Shown piece after piece: positions 48,547-60,600 of a DNA stretch of 64,000 nt; the first letter of the stretch is position 1, and every line of letters begins with the position of its first letter. A program made the position numbers and the translations under genes. A model generated the notes under the pieces. The model saw only the letters and a list, made by a program, of their open reading frames with translations. It had not been told where the DNA came from and ran no database searches. The stretch is taken from assembly GCF_035222275.1 (NCBI RefSeq), contig NC_085885.1, positions 434,001 to 498,000 of the forward strand. The letters run 5' to 3'. The DNA comes from Podospora bellae-mahoneyi. Taxonomy: Eukaryota > Ascomycota > Sordariomycetes > Sordariales > Podosporaceae.

Positions 48547-49028
48547 ATTCGATGCTGGTGTTTGTGTCTTTGTCTTTCGAAGAGATGATTTGTATCAGAT
48601 GTCGCCAATTCGAAGTTGTTCGTTTCAAAAGGCGTCTGTTTGATGACGGTGGAAAGGCTGCGAACTTGGGAGAGAAAGGCGGACGCGAGCTCTGGAAGCT
48701 CTCAAATTTCCAGGAAACGCGACTGATCACTGCCAGCCAAAAGCCAAACCAGGTGGTCTGTGCACTGGCGTATAAATAAATGACTGAGAGTTGAGCAAAG
48801 CATCAGCAGAGTCGGTGACTCTTTGGTGGAATTGCTATTAGATGAGTGCATATAGTGGTTATTTTGTAGTTATTCAACATATTCCACACCATGATTCCAA
48901 GTGTTGACTTGTCTATTTGCCGTATCTCTCGTGACACTTACCAGTGAGTGTTTTAGGGTTAGGGTTCCCGCATCAGTACCACTACCCCCTTTAGTCCTGA
49001 CCTATGCCGCCACTTTCATATTCATCTC
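48547..49028. other. Spacer upstream of RVB1
   Basis: This contains the RVB1 promoter and the 3' flank of the transporter gene; the telomere-like box is listed separately. Confidence 0.5.
48953..48966. promoter_or_regulatory. Double TTAGGG motif between RVB1 and the transporter gene
   Basis: Two tandem TTAGGG units plus TT lie about 410 bp upstream of the RVB1 start. A similar double motif lies upstream of DAD1. Regulatory use is inference from known telomere-box factors. Confidence 0.35.
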
Positions 49029-50498
49029 TCATATACTTCTCAGCCTATCCATTTCAATAGATCCCTCCTCGTCCCCAGAGCTTGTGTCCTCTCCATTCAA
49101 CATCGGCACCCCTTCTTCTCTACTATTGTCACCGCCCCCTTCCATATCCTGCTCCTTGGACCCCGCCCCTTCCACCTTCTTCTTGCCCAGAGCCGCCCAC
49201 ATTGCCCCTCCCAAGATCAAGGCACACCCCATCACACTCCACAGCCCCATTGTGTGTCCAAACACCGACCTGTCAAACCCAGCAGCAAACAGCATGTGAG
49301 TGTACACCATTGCCGTCGCCCTGTTGCTCTTTTCTCCTGCGAGCCCTGCCGTCAACAGAAACTGCAAACCGAAGCCGCATATACCTAAGCTTCCCAACAG
49401 AAACCACTGATAACCTGACGACGGAAACCCAAATCTGATGGCTGGCTGTCCGATATCCAGCAGTGGGCAGACAAGTAAAGCAGTGGTGCTGACGATGGTG
49501 CTAAAAACAGAGAAATAGTTGACCGTGATTAGCGGGTGAGTCCGTTTGCCTATCCAGCGAATGGTACTGTATGCCCCCGCTGCTCCAAGGACGCCGACTA
49601 AGGCAACCAAGATGGCGAAAAGACGTTGGGTAGGTGTTGCATTGTCTCCAGGTGGATGGTGAGAACCTTCCCCTGACAATGGCGGAGGTGAATCAGTGGA
49701 AGATGAGAAGAGCGAAGTGGGTCTGGCGATGAGGACAACTCCTCCGAGGGCTATGAACGAGGCGATCTGTTCTTTGCGAGTGAACGGGTCCGTGAGCAGC
49801 AGGTGGCATATGTAGCCTGCTACACAGGGGGCGAGGAAGGTGATGACTGTTGCCTCGGCCAGGGGAAGGTACATCATGGAATACCACATGCCATAGATAC
49901 CAAACTGCGGGCTTGTTAGTATCAGAGCTCGTAGTTAAAGGGGATAATCTCCACATACGAATCCGCTGAACCCTCTAAGAAGCAACAGAGGTCTGATATT
50001 CCTGGGACCCATGGGGAAATCGGGGATGTTCTTCCAGTACATGTATATGCAAGAGAGTATCGAGGTGACACTCATCCGCACAAAGAGAATCTGGAGAGGG
50101 TGCATTCCATCTCCTTCCAACTCGAGTAGCCTTGCCGAAACGTTCATGAGAGCACCAAACAACTGTGCAAAGACCACCAATATCGGTCCCTTATTCTTCT
50201 CCCAGAATGCAAGACATGACCTCGAGAACGCACTTTGTTTTTGCTTCTCTCGAGAAAGAGTAGGGGACCTTGGCGAGGCTGCAGCTGGAGCACGGCGTGA
50301 AGGTGAGGACGATAAGGCTCCTCGTTGCGGGTTTGGACTGACAGACCGTGATCGAAGACCTTGTATGTTTGTTGTCAAGTACGGCGATGAAGTCCTAACC
50401 TTGCCAGTGGCCACCACCTCCATAGGAAGGTTGTCAATGACATCGTCATCATCGCTCTGCTCAGACTGCTTGCTAGGTACGTTTAGATAACGGGACAT
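49029..50498 (-). CDS. EamA/drug-metabolite-transporter family membrane protein
   Basis: This is a multi-pass carrier of the DMT superfamily, resembling SLC35G-type proteins. Substrate and membrane are not predictable. Exon 1 (50498-49959, 180 codons) and exon 2 (49904-49029) are joined over a 54-bp intron (GTATGT...CAG with TACTAAC). The product is 471 residues. A ~100-residue Ser/Arg-rich cytosolic N-terminus precedes about ten hydrophobic segments in two EamA repeats. The first repeat includes GPILVVFAQLFGALMNVSARLL and SMMYLPLAEATVITFLAP. The second includes STIRWIGKRTHPLITVNYFSVF. The C-terminus is acidic and serine-rich after GKKKVEG. Confidence 0.87.
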
Positions 50499-51434
50499 AA
50501 TTGCGGAAAATATAAGTGTATTTGGACAAAAACCACAAGAGGATTACTCATCTTGCCCGTTAACAAGATGTAGAAAGAGGAAAAGAAGTTTATGGTTCAA
50601 CGAGAAAAAGCCAAACCTACCTAAGCACCTCAAAAGCGGAGAGAATAGCATGCCCGGGGGCTGTTATCCCCGGACCGGGCGGAGTGCTAGGCACACCTTA
50701 AGCCTGACTGACTGCTTGGGCGACGGAACCGCGACTGTGAATGGTCAACACAAACAGACGCCATGCTGTGATCCAGGCTGGCAGGCAGTGACAGCCATCG
50801 GATACGGGAACCGTTCGTCGGATGCCAGGGGTCGACCATACTATGGCTCTACCCGCCCGATATCGCGGCGGGTGACATTGAACGTCGGTTTTTGCGTGCT
50901 TCATCTCTGCGTCATTCGAACGGTGCTAAACCCAAGGATAGAAGGTGTTTGGTTAGGAGGGGTAGGTATGTGGGGGTCGGCGTCATATGAGTGCTTATCC
51001 ACTCGAATTTTGGCTTCAAGGTCCATCGACAGTACGAAGTATCCACAGCCACTTTGACCGTCTCTGAAGAGCATCAGATTATCTTTGGAAGCCTCTTCGC
51101 TAGGAATGTCTCTCGTCGGAGAGTTATTGTATTGGCTGGCTGAGAGTTGCAGTGTCGGTGTTGAAGAAATGAAGAAATGAAAGGAGTGATCGGCAAAGGA
51201 ATTCATAGACAGGCTTGGCTCGTGCTTTCCCAGATCCCAGATCCCAGATAGACAATGGTTACAAATCAGCAAGAACTCTCATTTATAGACGCGTCGATTG
51301 TCTGCATCACCTGTCATTTTTGTTTTGCAAAACTGCTGTTGTATCATTCTTGGAAGGCAACGCCAAGGCAAACTCCAAGTACCTCCTCACGACTCATCTA
51401 TCTTCATATAAGACCGACCTCCACACGCACAATC
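50499..51434. promoter_or_regulatory. Divergent promoter region, transporter/macrodomain genes
   Basis: This lies between two divergent starts. An ACCTACCTAAG word occurs near 50,617 and a GGTAGGTATG word near 50,960. I see no gene. Confidence 0.4.
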
Positions 51435-52763
51435 ATGGCCTCCAAGAGACGCATTGGTGCCATCGTTGGTACCTCCGCTAAATCAGTGAACCATCGCATC
51501 ACCGATTTCTATGGTCCACCAGCCCGATTGAAGCGGCAAAAGATCCAAGGTTCTATCCTGGACTCTGCCACTGAGCCCCAGTCGACCACAACGGCACCAT
51601 CCCTGGCCGAATCATCCTGGGAGGACAAGCCGTCATTGGCAGACCTCAACTTATTCTCCCAAGAGGAACAAAACTGGGAAGTGAGAAACACCAAACCACC
51701 ACCCCAACCTCAACGTCAAAAGGTCAACACAGGAGGAGGTTTTCATCAGTCTAACAAGAAGAAACAGCACTACACCCGAACCAGGGCATCAAGTACCTCG
51801 ACAGTTCACTCACTTCCTGGAAAAACTCGCTCTGAACCAAAGACTAGAAAACTTGTCCTCACCTACGAGCAGGGTGATTTGTTTGATGCCCCGCCCAACA
51901 GTGTCCTCATTCACGCCTGTAATACGATTGGCAAGTGGGGAGGCGGTATTGCTCTCGCTTTCAAGAAGTCTTACCCAGCTGCCTTTGAGATTTACAGGAA
52001 GCATTGTCAAGAGTTTGCCCCGGATGAGCTCGTCGGGACGGCTCTTCTCATTGCCCCTCAGTCCGACAAATATTGGCATGTTCGGGATGATGAGGTCGAA
52101 GCTGGTAGTGTGGAGGGTGACGACGAAGCCAAAGATGCCCCTGAGGTCAAAGACGAAGATAGAGCTGAAGTTGACGAGAATGAGGTGGGCAACGCCGGGG
52201 TACAAGACACCGATGGCAAAACAAGCAACGCCAGCAAAGAACCCCCAGAAGAAGAAACCACCAACTGGATCCAAGTCCCAAAACGCTCCATACACCCCCA
52301 AGAACAGAGATTCAACTGGGCCAGGCAGAACGACGACGATGGTTCCAAAAGTGAATCCAACCCCCAGCGCCGGTCCCCCCACGAAAAAGACATCCACTAC
52401 GTCGCCTGTCTCTTCACCAGCAAGAACGTCGGCGTCAAGCGGGACCCCCCGGATGAGATCCTCAAGCACACCGAGTCAGCCATGCTCAATTTCTTGTCCA
52501 AGCTCAACGACGTCAAGTTCAACCAGGAGGACTGTCCTTTTATTCCCCAAGTCAGGATGTGCAAGATCAACTCGGGGCTTTTTGGCGTTCCGTGGGAGCG
52601 GACGAGTGGGTTGCTGGATGGGATGCCGCTGAGCAGGTTCCAGACGTGGGGGAGGGGGGATTTTAAGATTGTGGTGGCTTCCAAGGACGGCGATGGTGTG
52701 GTGAACGAGGAGAACGGGGAGAAGAAGAAAAAAATGTCCAAGGGGGAGGAATGGAGGGAATAG
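51435..52763 (+). CDS. Macrodomain protein, Poa1-like ADP-ribose phosphatase
   Basis: This is a macrodomain protein resembling yeast Poa1, which removes phosphate from ADP-ribose-1''-phosphate, a by-product of tRNA splicing. Related macrodomains reverse ADP-ribosylation. The single exon gives 442 residues from the ATG at 51435; the frame is open further upstream. The N-terminal ~135 residues are basic and disordered and contain ITDFYGPP (residues 22-29), resembling a PCNA-interacting peptide. The macrodomain starts near residue 141 with YEQGDLFDAPPNSVLIHACN and TIGKWGGGIALAF. It is interrupted by about 105 acidic residues (roughly 215-320). It resumes with HYVACLFTSKNVG and ends in KINSGLFGVPWE (from 377). 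A Lys/Glu-rich tail follows. Confidence 0.88.
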   Translation: MASKRRIGAIVGTSAKSVNHRITDFYGPPARLKRQKIQGSILDSATEPQSTTTAPSLAESSWEDKPSLADLNLFSQEEQNWEVRNTKPPPQPQRQKVNTGGGFHQSNKKKQHYTRTRASSTSTVHSLPGKTRSEPKTRKLVLTYEQGDLFDAPPNSVLIHACNTIGKWGGGIALAFKKSYPAAFEIYRKHCQEFAPDELVGTALLIAPQSDKYWHVRDDEVEAGSVEGDDEAKDAPEVKDEDRAEVDENEVGNAGVQDTDGKTSNASKEPPEEETTNWIQVPKRSIHPQEQRFNWARQNDDDGSKSESNPQRRSPHEKDIHYVACLFTSKNVGVKRDPPDEILKHTESAMLNFLSKLNDVKFNQEDCPFIPQVRMCKINSGLFGVPWERTSGLLDGMPLSRFQTWGRGDFKIVVASKDGDGVVNEENGEKKKKMSKGEEWRE

Positions 52764-53067
52764 GCGTACAGATAAGCCTGGATAATCCAATAGATACAAT
52801 GGGGGTGGTATGTTCGCAGGCTTTGAACGCAGCTTAATAGACATCTAATGACATTTGAACACACTTGAATCATATGCCCTCTTATAATCCCATTCATATC
52901 AAGGTCCCCTGACGGCTCGTGTACATACGCAGCTAAAACGCCATTGTCCTGTATTATTCTGTTGATCATGCCGTAAAACAATACCCAAAACTCCATCGCT
53001 ATGATATATCTTCCTTCCCGTGAAAAAAAGAAAGAAAAAAGAACAGCAAATCCCACATCTTCAAAAC
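52764..53067. other. Convergent spacer, macrodomain/TAF13
   Basis: This is a short 3' to 3' spacer; nothing else is visible. Confidence 0.5.
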
Positions 53068-53697
53068 CTATCTCCGCCTGATGGCGCTAACAACATCAGC
53101 ATCCCCCTCCAAATCATCATCCAACCCATCCTCCAAGTCCTCCTCCCCAATATCCATCCTATCCACCTGCTGACTCTGCGACTGCGACCCCGACCCATCC
53201 GGCTGGACACTCTGACTCTGACTCTGGCTCCCACTCCCCGCACTTGCCCCCCTATCCTTCCGCGGCCGTCCCCTCTTCCCCTTGGCCTTCTCTCCCCCTT
53301 CCCCACCAGCCTTCTCCTTCTCCCGATCGGCCTTCTCCTTCTCCTCCCTCTCGGCATCCTTCATCCACTGATCCTCGATATTAAAATTCTTCCTCGCGGC
53401 CTCAATCTCCTTCTTCTTCTCAAACACCTCCTGGATCTTGCCCATGAACCTCGGGTTGCGGCGCATGGCGAACTCAAAGTCTTCAAACTTGACCTTTTGG
53501 CGGCCGGCGTGGTGGGCGGCGCGGGTGGCCTCGAAAGAGACGCCCTGGATGAAGTCGGTGAGGACCTCGTCGAGGAGGCGGACCGTCTCGTTGAGGGGGA
53601 GGCGGGCGTCGCCGTGGGAGTAGAGGAGCTGGGCGAGCTCGTTGTGGCCAAAGTTCATCTTGCCGACATTTTTGCCGGCGCGGGCGCGGGGTTCCAT
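53068..53697 (-). CDS. TAF13: TFIID subunit TAF13
   Basis: TAF13 is a histone-fold subunit of TFIID that pairs with TAF11 near TBP. The single exon gives 209 residues from the ATG at 53697; codons upstream are open but low-complexity. The histone fold begins early with ELAQLLYSHGDARLPLNETV, RLLDEVLTDFIQGVSFEATR and KVKFEDFEFAMRRNPRFMGK. It ends with the TAF13-type IQEVFEKKKEIEAARKNF helix. The second half is Lys/Glu-rich, then contains RGRPRKDRG, an AT-hook-like core, followed by SQSQSQ and acidic residues. This tail makes it longer than typical animal TAF13. It is divergent from KSH1. Confidence 0.88.
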   Translation of the reverse strand: MEPRARAGKNVGKMNFGHNELAQLLYSHGDARLPLNETVRLLDEVLTDFIQGVSFEATRAAHHAGRQKVKFEDFEFAMRRNPRFMGKIQEVFEKKKEIEAARKNFNIEDQWMKDAEREEKEKADREKEKAGGEGGEKAKGKRGRPRKDRGASAGSGSQSQSQSVQPDGSGSQSQSQQVDRMDIGEEDLEDGLDDDLEGDADVVSAIRRR

Positions 53698-54292
53698 TTT
53701 GGGGTTGTTGGGGGGAGTTGCTCGCGGCTTGCGAGGATGGGTGGGTGGGTGGTGATTATTGGGAAGGTTGGAATGGGTTGTAGTTCGCGTTTGTGTTGTG
53801 AGCTTGTGGCGTTGTTGATGGATGGATTTCGAACGCGCGATTGTCTTTTGGTTCAGAATCTTTGTCGGCAATCATTGACAAGTTTATCCTCTTCGGGCGG
53901 TCGATATCAGCGATGGGGTAATCTGAACAGCTTCGTCAAAAGTTACAGCTGTTGATGATGATGGAAGAAGGAAGCATCGTCCATCAAAGTCCCCGCAAAA
54001 AGTCGTCGTGTGGAGCTCCCAAACGAACGATTCCAGAACTTCCAGCCGCACATCCCTGCCAGGGGGCTCCACCTTCGCCCTGTTTAAAAGTGGGTCCAGA
54101 CAGGTGCCCCGAGCTTGTCAGGACACCACACCGGGGCCACTTTGGCTTCAATTCAGAGGTGATGACATCTTTTATTTCTGGCAGGCAACTCACAGCGTAC
54201 TTCACACATACCATCTCGCAATATCAAATCGCCCCAATACTGTATCAAACCATAAAAATCTGAAGATAATCGATAAGATCACAACCGACAAA
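53698..54292. promoter_or_regulatory. Divergent promoter region TAF13/KSH1
   Basis: About 600 bp lie between the two start codons. No gene or distinctive motif was recognised. Confidence 0.45.
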
Positions 54293-54682
54293 ATGGTATA
54301 TTTCATTCCATGTCTTGTTGCGACATAGGAGTAAAAGCTAATGATGGTGAACAGTCCGCCCTTTTCAACCTCCAGTCACTCCTCCTTGTAATCCTCCTCC
54401 TGATCTGGTACTTTCACCCCTCACTTTCACCGTCCTACAGGATTCTCATACTAACTCACGACAAAGCACATGCGCCCACGTCCACCAAATCTTCCCCGCC
54501 ATCCTCGACAGAAACAAGACCGGCCTTATGGGTGTCTTTTGGAAGTCAGCCAGGATCGGTGAGAGACTGAGCCCGTACATGAGTTTGTGGTGTCTCTTCA
54601 TGGCTGTGAGTCAAAATCGTGCTCTTTTACAGTTATGGCGTGTGCTAATGAGGAACAGGGCTCCATCTTCCTCAGCTCTTAA
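54293..54682 (+). CDS. KSH1: Kish family Golgi/secretory protein Ksh1
   Basis: Ksh1 (TMEM167/kish) is a tiny two-span membrane protein of the early secretory pathway. It is encoded by four exons that are easy to miss: 54293-54295, 54355-54407, 54467-54605 and 54659-54682. The introns are 59, 59 and 53 bp. The joined product is 72 residues, exactly the yeast length. It shows [55 protein letters not shown] and a C-terminal hydrophobic GSIFLSS. The first coding exon contributes only the ATG (ATG|GTATAT). The second intron ends in AAG. Homology fixes each junction, and hydrophobic segments at both ends fit the family topology. Confidence 0.93.
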
Positions 54683-57600
54683 ACTAGCTTTGATGGGAGG
54701 AAAACAGATTGGTTGTTTAGGTATATTAATTGCCTTTTGTTTGGCGATGTCACGGCGTTGGGTTTTGGTTTCTTCTTACACAACACTTAAACCAAGCAGT
54801 AATGAAACAGTGGTGGATATGCGGTGGGGAGACCGGTTGTTTGCCTTGCGCAGGCATGATGATGAGGACAAGATCATCAAAAGTGAAAACTAATTTAACA
54901 TTTCTCAACAACCAATTCCCAGACTCTTTCACGTTTATGCCGGCTCTAGGATATTTGTTTCTTGTTTCTTCACGATAGTTGTGGGTTGGCTTCCTTCAAC
55001 GGTATGCGTCTTAGGTGGCCTTCTGGAACTGGATAGGACATAACGACAATGTCAGATAGGAAAATGAGATGGGCCTCACCAACACCGGCCATCTAAACTC
55101 ATATGATAGAAATGGAGGGGAGTGTACATAAGCGAGGCCTCTCCATCATCTTCCCCAGACCAATGATCGCCAATCCGTTTTGCTGGCCTTTCCGAGCTTC
55201 TCAAAGCAAAAAGCCACATATGTTGTTTGTTTCCTGTGCAGGGACAAAAATTATCTTGTTAGACAGAGCGGCCAATGCCCGTCGGCCGCTTGGCCACCTT
55301 CTCGGGATCCATCCGGAGAATTCTCCCAAAAAGTGGCGGCCAGGAATATGGCCCGTTGAGATTCTCGAAGGAAACACGGTAGGAGACCAAGTTTGCGGCC
55401 ATAGGCTTTGGGGATTTTTTTTCAGATGAAAACTTGGAATCGGCCTGATGATTGGGTCGAGGGACGAGTCCGAGGTTGTGACTTGGGCCGTGGTGATGTG
55501 ACGGGTGGTCGGGATGGTAGGTCCACGGGTTAAATAGTGAACAGTCTTGCGAGAACTCGGCATCAGGTTGGGAGGTGTGCTCGGTTCGAAGTATCATGGC
55601 AAACATTGGGGGCTGAAGACTGGGAATTGAGCAAACTGTATAGAATTGTTTCTGAACTGCAAAATTCGGGACTCATTTCTGCATGTGATTGAGCTCGTGG
55701 TGCTGGTGGTTAGCATCTCCTACCACCATCTATCTGGCTTGGGTGGCCTCGACATTTGGCCTCAGCCTTGGAAGATCTCATCACATCCAGGCCTCTACAC
55801 CATCATTTTGATATGACCTTTCTCTTCACCGAAAGATCCTCGCAGCGTCTTCACCCTTCTCTCCGTTCCGTCCTGCCTACCAGCAGCAACGCAATGCAGC
55901 TTGCGTAGTAGTTTGCTCCTCACCGGTAAGTCACCACCCTTTCACCGAGCAGATGCCATCATTCAACCCGCAACCCTCGATCATGTAGTCCGCGCACCAA
56001 CAGTCGCTACCAACACAGCGGTAGCCCGTGAACATAGGAAACCCGCCCCCACCCCCAGAGCCATGTCGTAGCCACCCTGCAAGTACCCATATCGATCACT
56101 TTTACCAGAGTAAGGGAACTTTGAGCTCGATATCAACTTCCTCATGCGAGCACCCATCTTGATCACCCCCTCCTTCCCCGCTCTGGTAAGGTACCTAGTC
56201 AGCCTTGATAACCCCCCGGGACTATTCAGAGATATCGACTGCTAAACTGCCGTCTCCCGAAAGATAGATACAACCAACTACCTTGGCTGCAAGCTCAACT
56301 CTGAGCAGACGCAGCGGCTATATGCATCGCAGGAACAAGGAAAAGCAACACGCCCCACCCAGAAACGCCGCAGGCAATACCAAAGCAGGTTACCTACCTA
56401 TCCCGCGTCAAGAATTTGTCTGGTTCTCTAAACGAGAATACCTGTAGTTGTCGCCCCAGCATTCAGGTCTACCAAAGGTGAAGAGACGTAGGTAGTGGTG
56501 TTGTCTCGTTTCAACTTCCACACCCCATGTATTACACTAGGTAATCCCTTTCCCCATACGGTTCACAGTTCAGTTGCATAACAACCTTCCCTAACATGAA
56601 ACCTTGTAGTTCTGCGCGGATGACCTCCCGGCGCGTCTGACCTTGGTCTGACATGAGAACAACGAAAAGAAAGAAAAAAAGTGTCGCTGCCGTTGCGGTG
56701 TCCACCGATCCCCCCGACTCCGCCCCCGGCGGCATGTCCGGATTGCGGGGCCGGGGATAGTCATGCGGGGTCCGTAAATTCGAGGGCAGAATAAGGAATG
56801 AGAATGGTAAGATCATGAATATTTGTGCCTCTCCATGGTTATCATGTATTTGTGCATGGTTGAACTGTTCCGCAGCCGTGCACTGATCCCAATAAGGCGG
56901 TTTGAGAAAGAGAACCCCAGATGCAAAGATTAGGGCCAAAAGGGTCCGAGGTGTGTGTGTGTGGATGGGTGGGGGGTGAGTGGTGGTGGATCGGCCCGGG
57001 GGTGGGGAGAAGGGGGGGGTGAGTTTTGACCCTCGCCAAACACTTCACCTCACATGGACAGGTTGAACCCAACAAGCTCGCCTCAAACTTGACCAAAAAA
57101 AACATGGTAAAAGCCTGAAGCAAAAATCTGTGCGTAAGCAGAAAACAAGTGTTTCCAGTAAAAGCTGAATGAATGGCATAACAGTTGCCGGCTTGGCTTT
57201 GTGTGAAGTTGTATTGCAATGTCTTGTGTTGGATTCGAGGTCTGGTTTCCTTTGGTATCAGAATTGGTATGTACTTTTCTTTCTCCCCAATTCTTGTGTC
57301 TAGAACATCCAAGTTCCACCGGATGGGTAGGTGATTGGACTTGTCTAGACGTTTGGCCCCAACCCCGCTCGATCATTTCTGTGATCAAACACACCCACGG
57401 TGGTGTCTTAGGTAGACAGAAGGCATATATTCGATGGCGAGGGGTGTAATTGATCGAACAAATCCGGAAGCAGATCTACCTCGGGCCGCATTGTTGGGCT
57501 TATTGTCACTTGTAGTAAAAAGCCATCCGGTCCTATCAAATCTTTCAGCCGCCTCGAAAAAAAATAAAAAAAGCGTTAGCTATCATTGCTATTCGGATGG

Positions 57601-60600
57601 CTATGACTCGTGGCCGATCTCCAACAACGTTGGCCAGAAGAGAGTTGACACCGAGACAACAACGTCTTGTTTGATCAGATTCCTGTTTTGCCTTGCTTCA
57701 GGCTCCATCTTTCTGACAACACACTTCGCATCGTTGCATCCGCAGGAAAGCCCTTGGGGTGTGACTCTGGTAACAAGAATGTCCACCGACGGTCAGGAAA
57801 GACGCAACTTTACACATTAGGGCAAAAAGGTCTGGCTCCAAAAAGGCAGCCCGCATCAAAGTGTGGTGGCACCAGATAGCTAGGCGCAGCAAGCATCAAG
57901 TATAGTGATTTGTTCTTGTTGTTGCTTTTTAGTGTGTGTGTATTGACAATGTCGCTGGCCGGCGATGAACGACCGAGCGTTGCCGCCACTCACCACTGTC
58001 GAGCCTGGGCCTCAGCTTATCGCGTCAGAGGCCGTCTGTTTAGTTTCATGCCGAGCTGCGCTGGAGTTGCATCGCGAGCTGAGTTGTTGCGCAGCGTGCT
58101 TTCTTGGTGAGAAAGCAGATCGTGGATCGTTGCCGGTGGTGGCCAAAAAAGGTTGCATTCTCTTCTTATCACTAGACAATCCCGTGACCCGTGTCCGCGC
58201 GTGGACGACGATGGCGGTGGTGGGCCTTGGTCATCTGGCTACTGACGATCGCAGCTGGCGCCGTTCTGGTGAGGTTCTGCATGGCCAAATGGGCAATTTG
58301 AACATGCAGGTAGGCCCCCCCTGGTGAACACCCCCGGACTCCCAATCTCTCCATCCGTAACCCAAGACCGGTCCGCAGATGATGAAATCGGCAGAACCGG
58401 CCTCGTCAAGGCTTGGGAAGATTTGCCAAACTGCGGGTTCGCCATGTGGCCGTGGTTCTGGGATATTTAGGGGGATCCGCCCACATCTGGCAATCTCGAA
58501 GCCCGAAGCTGGGCTATCCCGGCGCTGTGGTATCGAGACCGGGGGGTGGGGGGGGAGGGGCGTGTACAATGTGAGAATTTGACCTTCATTACCAGACCAC
58601 GACCGACCGACCACCAGAAGACCAGCCCTCCAGTCTCTGGAAGAGGCCACAAGCGAGGCAACAGAAACAACCTACTTATCGGGGCCCATCGCGTACAAGA
58701 AAGAGAGAACAGATCATCATGTCCATTGAATGGCAGCCAGGAGGTGTAAGGAGGATGGTGAAAGGGGTCTTCTTGGTGGATGTCGTTTCTTCTTCACCCT
58801 CAGAGGTCCCCGAAGGTGTGCCCCAAAGCGGTTCGAGATTTCAGCTCTGCGGCTGATATCGATTGCTGGATAATATCGAGTGCTCTAAGCAGTGGAAAAG
58901 ACTCATTTGAGCTGACATCTGCTAATGCAAGAGGCAGCCAAACTAATGCAGCAAAGGGGAATTCCAAGCGGGCATTGTCCGTCCCATTCGCGGAAATACA
59001 CACATCGCACCAAGAAAAGAAAGCACTGCCAGGTTTGATCTGATGTCGAAGATGCTGGGGCCCTTTGAGTTGAAGTGTGGCTGGAAAGCAGCGCGGGATG
59101 ATCCAGTCGTGCGGGTCGCTTGGTGGTGGTTATTGGGGATGCGGCGCCATGCTCGATGGAGAAGGCGGTGTCTCAGATGCCCTGGCCTGTGTGTGCTGAC
59201 CCATCAGCAGGGAGTCAGCACATCAACATCTGCTTTTGGAATTCATCGTGGAACTGCCCTGCTTTTGTAAATGGATATGGAGGGAAAGCATCACGTGTGA
59301 TCCTCGGAAACCGCGTGTGGTACGGTCCGGTCCCATTTCTCGTCTCTTCCTTTCTTTTTCTCTTGGGTATCCAAAGATGAGTCAGTCTGGTTGTCTGGCT
59401 GCATATCGAGATGCTTTCGCCGCCCGCCTCCTGCAGAACGAAAGCAAGCAAGACGCAGGAGGATGCAGATGGCAGAAATTTTCTTGCCTGTCCATGTTGA
59501 CGCCCCCAAAAGGCTTCCAAGCTTCTGCGAGATCTGATGGCTCGTCTTTCCAGAACCACAGCATGTCTTGCCCTTTTATTATGTCGTTGTCCACGGGCAT
59601 ACCGAACGGCACATGCAATACGAGATTGACCAAAAAGAACGGGCATCGTCCAAGCCAAGGGATGGCCATCGTGGGTTGAATCGCTCGAAAGACAAAAAAA
59701 AAAAAAAGACTGTCGATCTCTCTTTGATCGAGCCACAACCCCCTTGGCTTCGGGGATGGAATGCTTCGTAATGGAAAATCCAGATCATTCCATGTTCCGG
59801 TCTTATTATTCAATGGTTAAAAGTATGACTGCAGCGTTCCATGGTTATTTCCGCACGGTATAAGAAAAAAAGTAAAGATATCAGCGCCAGGCCCGGCGTA
59901 CCAACCTCACCCGGCAGCGAGGCTGGTGTCATGTTCGTCTGTGCTGGGCCGTCCACAGTTGGCGCCAGGCTTATGTTACCACCACCCACAAGAGCTGCAA
60001 GTTGGCCATCTAGTGGGCCGCTTCGCTCCGAAAAAGCCTCCGAGTGCCGTGGACGATGCTAATCCCATAGCTTGGCTCCTTGTAGTATGAGATGGGCGAG
60101 CAGGGTCGTGGCGGGAGCTATGATGATAGATAGAGCCCCCAAAGGGCTGACGCCATGTTTATGAAGCTGCATTGATTCTGGGCAGGATTAATTCGAGACC
60201 GGCGCCAATTGCGGCCCGCCCAAGGGCTGTGTGTGAGAGAGAGTGTGTGCTGCCCTGTGTGATGTGTGACGGGTGATGGGCAGCGGATGGCAGGATTGAT
60301 GATGGCCGACGGCCCCTTTTGTTCCAAAAATGCTTGGAGGATGGGGCACTGACCTTACATACCTACCATACCGTCCAAGGTGACAGGTTGATAACACCGG
60401 AACAGGCGATTTCGGTGCCCGTGACTTCAACCTCTGGTCAGCACAGAGGGTACGGCAGAATGTCCATCCTTGGTTCGTAATCCACCGGCGATAATGATAA
60501 TCACTTACAAGAAAACACGGGCCAACGGCAGGGTTGAAGGATAATGGACGTAGGGCAGAACCCAAGAAGATGAAAGGAATGAATCGTGAGGCTCGGCCCA

